Shown here in pieces: positions 28,747 to 37,520 of a DNA stretch of 64,000 bases. Source of the DNA: Methylomonas sp. 11b (GTDB lineage: Bacteria > Pseudomonadota > Gammaproteobacteria > Methylococcales > Methylomonadaceae); the NCBI RefSeq assembly GCF_000515215.1, contig NZ_KI911557.1, forward strand, positions 5,265,741 to 5,329,740. The letters run 5' to 3'. The translations under genes and the position numbers were made by a program. Every line of letters begins with the position of its first letter. Position 1 is the first letter of the stretch. Below the pieces are notes generated by a model. It was not told the DNA's origin and made no database searches. It was given only the letters and a program-made list of their open reading frames with translations.

Positions 28747-30372
28747 CTACAATCTTACGCCCAAAGCGCGAAAGAACATTGGGTGAATAAATACAGTTGA
28801 TGTTGGACGTATTTGGCCGGCTTCAAGTCTTGTAAGATTGTTTGTGCGAGTCCAGCTCGTGGAGTCAGTTGGTCCTGTCTTTATACCTATAAGGCCTATT
28901 GCGTAAAATTCCCGCAAAATATAGTTTCGTACAGAGTCAAAATTAGCGCTTTTAGCCGAGTATAAGCTATAAAGGGATTTTGTGATTGGGTCCGTGCTTT
29001 GTTCATTTAGAGAAAAAACAATTTCTTCAAACTTTCCCGCTAAAAAATCTTGGGTGATTATACGAACTTCAAAATGGTCTTTTAATCCATAAAGAAGCCG
29101 AGATGTATGCATTAGGTCTGGCAATATTATGCTCCATTCATTTGACAACGATTGTAATCTTTCGGCTGAATAGTTATTTTCAGCTTCTTTAATTATGGTT
29201 GCAGTAATTCTTGGTTTTCCAGTACATAACTCTAAACACTCATTCACAAACACAATAATATCTCTTGGACGGAAAAATGTTCGTTCTAGCATATAATCAA
29301 AAGTATCTTTTGTATCTACATGAGCAGGGAAAACATCTTTGAATGATACGTCGCCTTTTGTGTAATGATGCTTAATTAATTTATTGATTCTATATTGTAC
29401 TATTTTTTCAAGCTCTGATTTTTCCCATTTTAAATTTAGGTAAAGTGCTTTGTATTTTTCTTCTTGAAATCCTGCTATTGTCTCTAGGTGAAGTACCTTA
29501 TATAGAAGGTCGTGTCGAATTGCTAAAATTACTTTGACATTTGATAACTGTTTAAATCGATTGACAACATCAATTAAGGATCTAATCAGTTTGAACTTGA
29601 TCCGGTCATCGGCCCAATCTTCGTCTAGCATGTCTATTGTTACGTAGTATGGCCTTTTTTCATCATCAAAGATGTTATCCTCTAAAACTGTAAGCATATT
29701 CTCAAGTTCACGTATTTGTACTTTTGAAACGGCATCCAGCCCATGTTCTTTGACTTCGGCACGTTGTTCAACGGATAATTTTTTAGCTCCTTCGGCGTTA
29801 AAGGTGATATTAGAGAATTTTCCATTAACACCAGCAGTCAGGCTCTGTTCAACTCGACTAGTTAATTCATGAATCCGTTGTTCAGTGGTTAACCAAAATT
29901 TATTGCCCCAAGTTTCAAAGTAGTCAATCGCTAATTCTTTATTTCTATCTTTTTTCCTTATAATTGAACTGATTGTTCTCATAAAAGTTTTATAGGACGC
30001 TTCGTCCTTAATTTTAAATTTTGCTTTTATAAGTTCTACAACAAGTAAGTGTTTCCATAGGAGAACGTAAAATGGAGATAAATTAACACCTGCTTCTTCG
30101 AAGAACGCCAATACTTTATTGGTTGCAATGAAGTTAAGTGATAAATCGTGGGGTGATAATTCAATTACATCGTTATTTGAATGTGCTAAGTGATACAACA
30201 GCGCAGTTTTTCCTGCCCCAGTTCTGCCAACTATAATTCTTTTCGGGTTTTTTCTGTCAAATAGAAACTTAATGTCTCCAGTATCTACAAAACAGTCGTC
30301 AAGAAACTGAGAGTCATGTTCTGCAGCTGCTGCACCAACATTGTCGTGTTTACGAAAAACAAAGTTATCCAT
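28747..30372 (-). CDS. P-loop ATPase resembling the Sll1717 family
   Basis: A 541-residue protein with Walker A GRTGAGKT (residues 49-56), a Walker B-like strand YYVTIDMLDEDW near residue 245, and an arginine-rich IRHDLLYKV sensor-like segment. Together these suggest an AAA/STAND-type ATPase. The C-terminal 200 residues are helical and could act as a sensor or effector region; I see no nuclease motif. The gene is AT-rich relative to its neighbours and lies between REP clusters next to toxin-antitoxin genes, so it was probably acquired. Proteins of this kind are often found near defence genes, but an anti-phage role is inference. GGAAG lies seven bases before the ATG. Confidence 0.7.
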   Translation of the reverse strand: MDNFVFRKHDNVGAAAAEHDSQFLDDCFVDTGDIKFLFDRKNPKRIIVGRTGAGKTALLYHLAHSNNDVIELSPHDLSLNFIATNKVLAFFEEAGVNLSPFYVLLWKHLLVVELIKAKFKIKDEASYKTFMRTISSIIRKKDRNKELAIDYFETWGNKFWLTTEQRIHELTSRVEQSLTAGVNGKFSNITFNAEGAKKLSVEQRAEVKEHGLDAVSKVQIRELENMLTVLEDNIFDDEKRPYYVTIDMLDEDWADDRIKFKLIRSLIDVVNRFKQLSNVKVILAIRHDLLYKVLHLETIAGFQEEKYKALYLNLKWEKSELEKIVQYRINKLIKHHYTKGDVSFKDVFPAHVDTKDTFDYMLERTFFRPRDIIVFVNECLELCTGKPRITATIIKEAENNYSAERLQSLSNEWSIILPDLMHTSRLLYGLKDHFEVRIITQDFLAGKFEEIVFSLNEQSTDPITKSLYSLYSAKSANFDSVRNYILREFYAIGLIGIKTGPTDSTSWTRTNNLTRLEAGQIRPTSTVFIHPMFFRALGVRL

Positions 30373-30417
30373 TCGTTTTCTTCCTAATTTAGTGTTTTTT
30401 ATGCTAGGTTTCGCTAG

Positions 30418-30530
30418 TTCCCAAGCTCCAGCTTGGGAATGCTATCTAGGAAGCTCTAGCTTCCTATCCACAACCAGACCGGAAGCTAGAGCTTCCAAGA
30501 CCGGGGTTCCCAAGCCGGAGCTTGGGAACC
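30418..30530. repeat. Four-palindrome REP cluster (BIME-like), copy 1
   Basis: Four palindromes in order: 30418-30439 (TTCCCAAGCT...AGCTTGGGAA), 30449-30464 (GGAAGCTCTAGCTTCC), 30481-30496 (GGAAGCTAGAGCTTCC) and 30505-30530 (GGTTCCCAAGC...GCTTGGGAACC). The last two mirror the first two, so the block is an inverted pair of REP units. It is almost identical to the block at 32006-32117, and most differences preserve base pairing. Confidence 0.92.
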
Positions 30531-30571
30531 AGATCACCCAGATCAAAACGCCTCTGATGTCATTATTCAAC

Positions 30572-30868
30572 TCATCCAACATGATTAAATACATCCATGC
30601 TCTGGTGGGGAACGCCGATTATTTCTATGCCGGTATTGGTAGTGATGTAAAAAACTAAATGCCGGCCTTCGGGGAAGCAAAAATAACCGGGTTTTATATC
30701 GTCGCGCGCGTTGCCTAGATTGGGTTATTCCGCAAGCCAGTTGAAACGCTCGAACAGTGCGCGTAGGTATTGGTCGGCTTGCTCGGGACCCCATTGTTGA
30801 AACGTATAAAGCCAAATCTGCTCCAAATCCGCCGCCGCCAGTTGCCTGATGCGATAGCTTGGCTTCAT
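30572..30868 (-). pseudogene. ParE-family toxin broken by an in-frame stop codon
   Basis: The ATG at 30868 overlaps the ParD stop (TAATG), the normal layout of a parDE operon. The first 47 codons read MKPSYRIRQLAAADLEQIWL... to WLAE, a ParE N-terminus. Codon 48 (30727-30725) is TAA. Translation then continues in the same frame with PNLGNARDDIKPGYF, GRHLVFYITTNTGIEIIGV and HQSMD, the conserved ParE C-terminal half, ending in TGA at 30574-30572. One point mutation (or a base-call error) separates this from a 98-residue toxin. The gene should be inactive, because the missing half carries most of the toxin's core. Confidence 0.88.
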
Positions 30869-31110
30869 TAGCTGTGATTTTTTCGCATCGAGGCCAGAAA
30901 TTGTTCTTCGTCGAAATCCTCCTGCAACGGGCTGTCTTCGCCGGCTTGCAGCTTGGCTCTTAATGTCTGCAGCTTAAGTTCCTCTTCTTCCAGTTTACGC
31001 AAACCGGCGCGAACGGCCTCGCTAACCGACAAGAAACGGCCTTGCTGTATTTTTTCCTGCACAAAATTATCAAAGTGGTCACCCAGGGTGACGGAAGTAT
31101 TTCTAGGCAT
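30868..31110 (-). CDS. ParD/CopG-type antitoxin
   Basis: An 80-residue protein with an N-terminal ribbon-helix-helix region (NTSVTLGDHFDNFVQEKIQQ, RFLSVSEAVRAGLRKLEEEE) for DNA binding. An acidic, flexible C-terminus (EDFDEEQFLASMRKN) would wrap the toxin. GGGAG lies about eight bases before the ATG. It remains intact although its ParE partner is interrupted, so it may now act only as an orphan repressor or anti-addiction factor. Confidence 0.9.
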   Translation of the reverse strand: MPRNTSVTLGDHFDNFVQEKIQQGRFLSVSEAVRAGLRKLEEEELKLQTLRAKLQAGEDSPLQEDFDEEQFLASMRKNHS

Positions 31111-31196
31111 GATCTCGCTCCCGATAAGGTGTATTAGATATTAATATACAACGGGGCTTGCGCCAAACGCTTGTTTTACCTATCCACATCCAAACA

Positions 31197-31244
31197 GGAA
31201 GCTGGAGCTTCCAAGGCCTGGATTCCCAAGCCGGACTTGGGAAC
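31197..31244. repeat. REP half-cluster
   Basis: It holds the palindrome GGAAGCTGGAGCTTCC (31197-31212) and a decayed TTCCCAAGC-type one (31223-31243, one arm shortened by a base). This equals the right half of the four-palindrome clusters at 30.4 and 32.0 kb. Confidence 0.85.
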
Positions 31245-31291
31245 CAGAGCAACCAGAGCCAGATCACGGCTCAATCCGGCACATCGGTAGA

Positions 31292-31681
31292 TCAGCCAGA
31301 GCCGACTTGAATAATCTGATTCAACCGCTCGCAAACCTGAGCGAACAAATCGCCCGGCAAGGATTTGAGCGGATGCGGTTTGGCTTTGCGCAAGCGCCAG
31401 TCGAAGGATTTGGGTTGGTGGCAAAGCACATAGCTGGTTTGTTCGGCTTTGCGGCCGCCGGCTTTACCGACGGCGACTGCAAACGGATTGTCGGCGTTAT
31501 AGGCGGCGGTTGTCATTGGCAGGCCGATCACGAGCGAGGTTTTTTCGTTGAAGATGCGTGGCGAAAGCACTAAAAACGGATGGATGTCGCGCATTTCCTG
31601 GCCGACTTGCGGATTGCAATCGATCCAGATGATGTCTTGCCTTTCCGGTACCCAAGCCGCTGTTTGCTTGTGGCTTACCAA
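31292..31681 (-). CDS. MazF/PemK-type endoribonuclease toxin
   Basis: A 129-residue member of the MazF family, with the typical opening VPERQDIIWIDCNPQVGQE, HPFLVLSP and the later LPMTTAAYNADNPFAV and HPLKSLPGDLFAQVCERLN. Relatives cut mRNA at short sequence motifs and so stop growth when the antitoxin decays. The likely start is an unusual TTG at 31681, overlapping the antitoxin stop by 7 bases, which would keep expression low and coupled. No internal stop is present, so the module looks functional. Confidence 0.9.
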   Translation of the reverse strand: MVSHKQTAAWVPERQDIIWIDCNPQVGQEMRDIHPFLVLSPRIFNEKTSLVIGLPMTTAAYNADNPFAVAVGKAGGRKAEQTSYVLCHQPKSFDWRLRKAKPHPLKSLPGDLFAQVCERLNQIIQVGSG

Positions 31682-31929
31682 CGTTCGGCACCGATTTCTT
31701 CCGCGGCTGCCATGGCTTCGCCACCATGCCGCTCGGGATCGAAACGGGCTAAACGTTGTTCCAACGTTAAAGCCTCGTCGGCTAACGGGGTGATAATCAC
31801 CTTGTCGTCTTCAACGGATACCCGTACTCGTTGATGGTTGTGCAAATGGGCTGCTTTGGCAATGGCCGCCGGTAGGCGCACGCCCAGGTTATTACCCCAT
31901 TGTTTGATGTCGAGTATGGCTTCGGTCAT
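31675..31929 (-). CDS. MazE-type (AbrB/SpoVT fold) antitoxin
   Basis: An 84-residue protein with an N-terminal swapped-hairpin DNA-binding domain (ILDIKQWGNNLGVRLPAAIAKAAHL, VRVSVEDDKVIITPL). The toxin-binding tail of about 35 residues is rich in E and R. It precedes mazF and overlaps it, and it should repress the shared promoter. The pair lies between REP clusters, 180 bases from the ParD/ParE remnant operon. Confidence 0.9.
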   Translation of the reverse strand: MTEAILDIKQWGNNLGVRLPAAIAKAAHLHNHQRVRVSVEDDKVIITPLADEALTLEQRLARFDPERHGGEAMAAAEEIGAERW

Positions 31930-32005
31930 GATGTTTCTCTGAAATGTTTAAACGCGAGTATAAACATGGTTTTATATTCGGGTCAATTTTGTGAATTTCT
32001 CTAGC

Positions 32006-32117
32006 TCCCAAGCTCCAGCTTGGGAATGCTATCTCGGAAGCTTTAGCTTCCTATCTACAAACAGACTGGAAGCTGGAGCTTCCAAGGCCGGGGTTCCCAA
32101 GCCGGAGCTTGGGAACC
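32006..32117. repeat. Four-palindrome REP cluster (BIME-like), copy 2
   Basis: Palindromes at 32006-32025, 32036-32051 (GGAAGCTTTAGCTTCC), 32068-32083 (GGAAGCTGGAGCTTCC) and 32092-32117. Spacing and linkers match copy 1 closely. Together the two copies enclose parD, the parE remnant and mazEF. Confidence 0.92.
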
Positions 32118-32150
32118 AGACGAAACCAGATCGACCGGCTGGTCGATAGC

Positions 32151-33435
32151 TCAGTCCAACTCATCATCCATTCCAAGCGCCCGCATTTCCAAACCTTCAA
32201 TTTCCTGCAAAGACTTGCCGGCGATGCCCTGCAAATCACCGTACATGCCCACCGTAGCGTTCATCACCCGTTCGATTTGCGCTTCGCGCTTAGCCCATTG
32301 TTTGGTGATGGCTTTGCGTTCCTTGTCCAGGTCTTCCTGCATGGTGGAGAAGGCTTCGACGATGGCTTCCACGCGGTGGCGGAAGCGGGGGCCGGTCAGG
32401 TATTGGTAGACCATCTCGGTTTTGCCGTGTTGGCCTTCGGCGACGAGGCGGGCCATGCCGACTTCCAGCAGGGTGTGGCGCAGCACGGTGGCGACCGGCA
32501 AGGCGGCGCGCGGGGCGGTGACCCAGATGCCGTCTATCACTTCGAAGCTGTCCACGCCTTTGGGCAGGGCGTGGCTGACCAGGACGGCGATATCGGCCTT
32601 GGCGTTGCGTTGGTCTTCGCGCAGTTTTACCAACCAGCCGTCGCTCCAATTTTTGGTGCGCTTGGCTTCCCAAAGGATGCTGCCGGCGGACTGGCCTGAG
32701 CCGCCGACCACGCGTTGCAGCAGGTCGCCGCCGAATTCGCCCTTGGCGACCGGCTCGATATTGTCGAACGGAAACTTGGCGCGCAGCAGGTTTTCCAGCT
32801 CCAGTTCCTGTACTTCACCTTGCAATTGCTGTGAGCCTTGTTCGGATTTTTTGTTTCAGTTCTTCGATTTTTTTCTGCATGGAGGCGATGGTTTGGTCTT
32901 TTTCCATTACCCGCAGTTTCAGGCCTTCCTCGGCTTCACGTTTGGCTTGGTTGCGCACTTCGGCCAGATTGGTTTGTACGCGTTTTTCGATGGTCAGTTC
33001 TAGCTCGCGCTTGGCGTCGTCCAGTTCGCGCTGCTTTTTGATTAGCTCGGCTTGGGCTTGCTGGGCTTCGGCGAGTTTGGCGTCGCGGACTTTCAATACT
33101 TCGTTCAGTTCGGCTAGCTCCCGGCTTTTGTGCTCCAGTTCGGCGGCGGCAGCCTGTTTGGCTTTGCGGGTTTCTTCCTCGATTACACGCTGACGCTCGG
33201 CTTGCAATTGTTTGGCGACTTGCTGCGCGACTTGATCGTCCAGGCCGCGTTTGGCCTCCGCCAGTTGTTTTTCCTGATCCTTGATGCCTTGTTCGCGCAG
33301 GGCGATGGCTTGGTCTTTTTGTTGCAGCTGCTGTTCGAATTGTTTGCGGGTGGCGGCGAGTAATGGCGCGGCTAGCGATTCCGTCAACGGTACTTGCGTG
33401 CTGCAATTGGGGCAGATGATGGTGGCTTCGGTCAT
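32151..33435 (-). pseudogene. DUF2130 protein gene with a single-base frameshift
   Basis: Two ORFs belong to one gene. The first (33435-32815) starts MTEATIICPNCSTQVPL, a zinc-ribbon-like tip, then about 170 residues of coiled coil. The second (to 32151) is the DUF2130 domain (GEVQELELENLLRAKFPFD, GSILWEAKRTKNW, VLVSHALP). The junction has six A (T6 at 32847-32852 on the plus strand). With five A the frame runs on as KQKSEQGSQQLQGEVQ, the expected family sequence. This is either a real mutation or a homopolymer sequencing error. DUF2130 proteins have an endonuclease-like fold and unknown function. Confidence 0.85.
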
Positions 33436-33515
33436 GTTGGGTGGTTTTTAGATAGTAAGAATAGGTGTAACTATTCAGCAAATCGCAAAACCCGGCAAGC
33501 CGCCGAAAGCATGTC

Positions 33516-33609
33516 CCCTCTCCTGATGGAGAGGGCTGGGGTGAGGAGAATTAAACTGGCAAAGTGCCTTATTTTGATTCCCCTCACCCTGCCTCTCCCG
33601 CTGGAGAGG
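33516..33609. repeat. Nested inverted repeat (CCCTCTCC/GGGTGAGG type)
   Basis: Two hairpins (CCCTCTCC-TGAT-GGAGAGGG at 33516-33535; CCTCTCC-CGCT-GGAGAGG at about 33592-33609) are joined by larger arms, GGGTGAGG at 33539-33546 and CCTCACCC at 33582-33589. This is a mobile-looking intergenic repeat of a kind found in many genomes, between the DUF2130 and SulP genes. Confidence 0.85.
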
Positions 33610-33661
33610 ATCTGCGGTCCTTTGCGCTGAAGAGATACTAATTTTTTGAGGCGCCCTATAT

Positions 33662-35254
33662 TTATCTGCGCTGTCTAGCGGCTAAAGCATGGTCGCCCAG
33701 GGATTCCAGATCGGCTAGGCCATGAATTTCGCAACGGCCGCCGCGAGCGATGTAGTCTTCTCGGTAATGGGCGATAAACTCCATCACGGTGTGGTCGATC
33801 AAGTCGGTGGCGCTTAAATCGAAGATCACGGTTTGGCCGTCGGCCAGGCTGGCGACTTGGCTTTTTAACGCCAGAAAGTTGGAGAACAGCGCCGCGCCAC
33901 TGACTTTAATAATCCAGCTGTTCGGCCCGTTGGCTTGCATTTTATAAGATATGGATAGCAGGTTACCCAAAGACACGCCGCGACCGATGTGCAGCAACAA
34001 TTTAGCGGCGATGCCTATCAGCACGCCGATCAACAAGTTGCTGGCCAATATTGCGAAGATGGTAATCACGAACAAAGCCAGCTGTTCCTTGCCCAAGTCC
34101 ATGCTTTTGGCAAAGGCTTGCGGCGAAGCCAGTCTAAAGCCGGTATAGACCAGTAGCGCGGCCAGCGAAGCCAACGGTATTGTCGAAATCAAATCCGGAA
34201 ACAACACGACAAATAGCAGTACGAAGCCACCGTGAAAGAAATTGGCCCAGCTGCTGCGGCCGCCGGCGTCGATGTTGGCCGAGCTACGGACGATTTCCGC
34301 AATCATCGGCAAGCCGCCTATCATGCCGGACACCACGTTGCCGATGCCGACTGCGCGCAACTCCTTGTTTAAGTCGGAGTAGCGTTTTTCCGGATCGAGC
34401 TTGTCAACGGCTGCGGCGCTGAGCAGGCTTTCCAGGCTGCCTACCAGACAGATTGACACCACGCTTTCCCAAAAAGCAAACGCGCTCAGTTTGTCGAAAT
34501 CCGGCAGATAGAAACTAGCTAGCAGGCTGTCCGGGAAAGTCACCAGAAAGTGCGGCGCAAATAGGATGTCTTTGGGGACGACAAACGCGTCTCCCGGTTG
34601 CAATTGATCCAGATGGAACAGATGGCCGAGCAGGATGCCGGAAGCGATGACGATGATAGGTGCCGGAATCTTGCGCAACAAGGGTTGCTGGATGTGCGGC
34701 CAGCCGATCAGCACCACGATGCCGGCCAGCGCGATCAAGCCGATTTGCGGCATAAAGTAAATCAGACTGTGCGGCAACGCGGCTATGCCGGACAGGATGC
34801 TGGCGCCTTGGCTTTGCACGCCGGCCATGACCGGTAATTGTTTGCTGATGATGATAATGCCGATCGCCGCCAGCATGCCGTGTACCACCGAGGCCGGGAA
34901 AAACGCCGCCAGCCGGCCGGCTTTGGAATAACCCAACACGGTTTGCAGAGCGCCGGCGACGACGATTGCCGCCAAAGTGTAGCGGTAGCCGGCCATTGCA
35001 TCGCCGTCGCCCAGGGTTTGCACCGAGGTCAGAATTACCACTATCAAACCGGCTGCCGGGCCGGTGATGGTTAATTGCGCGCCGCCGATCCGCGATACCA
35101 GCAAGCCGCCGACGATGGCGGATATGATGCCGGCCATGGGCGGAAAGCCGGAGGCGACAGCGATGCCTAGACACAAGGGCAAGGCGATCAGAAACACCAA
35201 AAAGCCGGCAGTCAGGTCTTGCCGCCAATGATTTGCTAGCGAGGTTTTTTGCAT
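33662..35254 (-). CDS. SulP-family anion transporter with STAS domain
   Basis: From the ATG at 35254 (GGAG six bases upstream) the protein has 530 residues; the ATG at 35287 has no site. It has about 12-14 membrane helices starting LTAGFLVFLIALPLCLGIAVASG, with the SulP signature near TGPAAGLIVVILTS. A C-terminal STAS domain includes FDLSATDLIDHTVMEFI. Family members move bicarbonate, sulfate or other anions, often with Na+ or H+. Bicarbonate is the attractive guess, because the cell carboxylates pyruvate and phosphoenolpyruvate, but sequence does not settle it. Confidence 0.85.
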   Translation of the reverse strand: MQKTSLANHWRQDLTAGFLVFLIALPLCLGIAVASGFPPMAGIISAIVGGLLVSRIGGAQLTITGPAAGLIVVILTSVQTLGDGDAMAGYRYTLAAIVVAGALQTVLGYSKAGRLAAFFPASVVHGMLAAIGIIIISKQLPVMAGVQSQGASILSGIAALPHSLIYFMPQIGLIALAGIVVLIGWPHIQQPLLRKIPAPIIVIASGILLGHLFHLDQLQPGDAFVVPKDILFAPHFLVTFPDSLLASFYLPDFDKLSAFAFWESVVSICLVGSLESLLSAAAVDKLDPEKRYSDLNKELRAVGIGNVVSGMIGGLPMIAEIVRSSANIDAGGRSSWANFFHGGFVLLFVVLFPDLISTIPLASLAALLVYTGFRLASPQAFAKSMDLGKEQLALFVITIFAILASNLLIGVLIGIAAKLLLHIGRGVSLGNLLSISYKMQANGPNSWIIKVSGAALFSNFLALKSQVASLADGQTVIFDLSATDLIDHTVMEFIAHYREDYIARGGRCEIHGLADLESLGDHALAARQRR

Positions 35255-35462
35255 GAATTCTCCAGGGGTGGTGTACTGGCCCGCCATACGTCGAGTTAAT
35301 CGGTTGGTGGACTGGATGAGGTTTTTTATTCAATCATAACCAGTTTTTTCCGAACATTATGAAGTTTGTGGGGCGGATGACGTTCGAGCTTTTTGTCATG
35401 GGCGTGGTTAAACTGGAGTTGACGGCCTTAGTCGCAGGCTGGTTTTAATGTTTGACCATGCC

Positions 35463-35479
35463 TGCGACAGTGTGTCGCA
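35463..35479. promoter_or_regulatory. Short inverted repeat upstream of pgaB
   Basis: TGCGACA (35463-35469), spacer GTG, TGTCGCA (35473-35479) is a perfect 7-7 inverted repeat 115 bases before the pgaB ATG. A TAAAAT box follows at 35516-35521. It may be an operator for the pga operon or for the divergent SulP gene, or a chance hairpin. The rest of 35255-35593 shows no gene. Confidence 0.35.
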
Positions 35480-35593
35480 CGGACAAATAAAACAGGCCAA
35501 GCCTTATGATTCGGGTAAAATGCGCCGTCCAATTCTGGTCTTTTTTAACACTGAGAACCAGCTGTTTCCAGTCTCTTTTCCCGCTTTAAATTA

Positions 35594-37513
35594 ATGAATA
35601 TGCACTTTGTTGCCCGTGTAATTTTTGTCTTTTTCTGTTTGTTCACAGGGCCCTTGCTGGCCGCTGATTCGGGTAACTCCAGCTTTCTAGTATTGAATTA
35701 TCACGACATTCTCGAAGAAGAAGAGCGGGTGCCGCCGTTTGATCGGATCGCGGTCAACAAAGACCATCTTGCCGATCATTTTGCCTGGTTGAAGCAGAAC
35801 AACTTTCACGTCATCAGCGTCCAGGATTTGCTGGATTGCATGAAGGGCGACAAGGTGTTACCGACTAAAGCCGTGATGTTGACCTTTGACGACGGCTACC
35901 TGAGTTTTTATACCCGGGCCATGCCCTTGCTGAAAAAATACAAATATCCGGCCACCTTGGCGGTAGTAGGTTCTTGGCTGGAGCAGCAAAATGTGCCCGG
36001 CGTTAAACCGCTAATGACGCCTGCGCAGATTCGTGAAGTGGCCGAGAGCGGTCTGGTCGAGATTGCTTCGCACACCTATGATTTACATCACGGTATCGTC
36101 GCCAATCCGCAAGGCAATCAGCAAAGCGCGGTCACTTCGCGTTTGTACAGCAACGAATACGACGAATACGAGAAAGACGAAGACTATCGTAAACGGATTT
36201 TCCAGGAAGTGGATAAAAGCTCCGAGCGTTTGTTTCAGATATTGGGCAAACGGCCGCGGGTGATGGTGTGGCCTTACGGCGAATTTAACGCGATTGCGCT
36301 GGAAGCCACGAAATTGGCGGGTATGCGTTTGACCATGGGCCTGAACGACGGTGCCAATACTCTGGCTGATGCGTACGTGATGAAGCGCATGATGATCACC
36401 GATGACGTCAATGCCAAACAGTTCGGCGAAATCGTCAAAAATCAGCGGGTCGGCCAGGAGCTGCGGGTAGCGCACGTGGATATGGACTATATCTACGACG
36501 ATGACGAGGAACAGACCGAGAAGAATTTGGCCCTGGTAGTAGAGAGAATTAAAGCCAGCGGAGCCAATACCGTTTATCTGCAAGCCTATTCCGACCCGGA
36601 CGGCGACGGTAACGCCGATAAACTGTATTTCCCCAATCGGCATTTGCCGGTGCGCCGCGACATGTTCAATCATGTAACTTTGCAGTTGCGTACGCGAGCC
36701 GGCGTCAGAGTATATGCCTGGATGCCGATCATGGCTTACAAAGCCGATGTGCCGTTGAAATGGTACGTGAAAGAATGGCGCGACGGCGAGCCGCAGTTAT
36801 CCAGACATATTTATACCCGTTTGTCGCCGTTTAACCCGGAAGCGCGGCAGTTTGTCGGCGAAATTTACGAAGACCTGGCTAAGCATTGTGACTTTAACGG
36901 CATTCTGTTTCATGACGACGGGATCTTGTCGGATTTTGAAGACGTGTCGCCGCTGGCGATGGAGTTTAGCCGCAATGTGTGGGGGATGCCGGCCGAGTTC
37001 GATACCATTCATGCGTCTAGCGAGTTACGCTTGCGCTGGGCGCAGCATAAAACCGAGTTGATTGGTCAGTTCACCGATTATTTGGCCGACAAGGTCAGGT
37101 TCTATCGGCCTTATATTAAAACCGCCCGCAATTTTTACTCCCTGCCGTTGTTAAAGCCGTATAGCGAAGAATGGTATGCGCAGTCTTTCCCGGCATTTTT
37201 AAAGCATTACGACTATGTGGCGGTCGAGGCGATGCCCTTTATGGAAGAAGCCGAAAATCCCAAGCAGTGGTTGATAGAGTTAGTCGAAAAGACCGCGCAA
37301 TATCCGGGTGGCTTGGACAAGATGGTGTTCGAATTGCAGGCGGTTAACTGGAAAACCAAGCAAGATATTCCCATGCCTATTTTTACCGAGCAATTCGAGT
37401 TATTGAAAAAGCGCGGCGCTAAACACATTGGTTACTATCCGGATAACGTGTTTAACGATCAGCCGAAGTTGGCGGAGCTGAAAAAATTCTTTCCGGTTTC
37501 CAAAAAGGATTAA
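35594..37513 (+). CDS. pgaB: Poly-beta-1,6-N-acetyl-D-glucosamine N-deacetylase PgaB
   Basis: A 639-residue protein with a signal peptide (VIFVFFCLFTGPLLAADS). The NodB-type deacetylase domain includes the metal and acid motif VMLTFDDGY (about 95-102) and the histidine motif EIASHTYDLHHG. The C-terminal half, with GILFHDDGILSDFED and YVAVEAMPFMEEAENP, is the glycoside-hydrolase-like domain that binds the polymer. It removes some acetyl groups from poly-GlcNAc in the periplasm so that the polymer can be exported as biofilm matrix. It is followed 7 bases later by pgaC. The porin gene pgaA is not next to it. Confidence 0.95.
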   Translation: MNMHFVARVIFVFFCLFTGPLLAADSGNSSFLVLNYHDILEEEERVPPFDRIAVNKDHLADHFAWLKQNNFHVISVQDLLDCMKGDKVLPTKAVMLTFDDGYLSFYTRAMPLLKKYKYPATLAVVGSWLEQQNVPGVKPLMTPAQIREVAESGLVEIASHTYDLHHGIVANPQGNQQSAVTSRLYSNEYDEYEKDEDYRKRIFQEVDKSSERLFQILGKRPRVMVWPYGEFNAIALEATKLAGMRLTMGLNDGANTLADAYVMKRMMITDDVNAKQFGEIVKNQRVGQELRVAHVDMDYIYDDDEEQTEKNLALVVERIKASGANTVYLQAYSDPDGDGNADKLYFPNRHLPVRRDMFNHVTLQLRTRAGVRVYAWMPIMAYKADVPLKWYVKEWRDGEPQLSRHIYTRLSPFNPEARQFVGEIYEDLAKHCDFNGILFHDDGILSDFEDVSPLAMEFSRNVWGMPAEFDTIHASSELRLRWAQHKTELIGQFTDYLADKVRFYRPYIKTARNFYSLPLLKPYSEEWYAQSFPAFLKHYDYVAVEAMPFMEEAENPKQWLIELVEKTAQYPGGLDKMVFELQAVNWKTKQDIPMPIFTEQFELLKKRGAKHIGYYPDNVFNDQPKLAELKKFFPVSKKD

Positions 37514-37520
37514 GCGATAA

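Noticed and set aside
30585..30815. A minus-strand 76-codon ORF overlapping the ParE remnant
   Set aside because: It is another frame of the same DNA; the ParE sequence is found in the frame that contains the internal stop.
30418..32117. CRISPR array in the palindrome-rich region
   Set aside because: The repeats are inverted palindromes with conserved linkers, not direct repeats with unique spacers.
32847..32852. Programmed frameshift at A6 in the DUF2130 gene
   Set aside because: The run is too short for transcription slippage and there is no slippery heptamer with a downstream pseudoknot.
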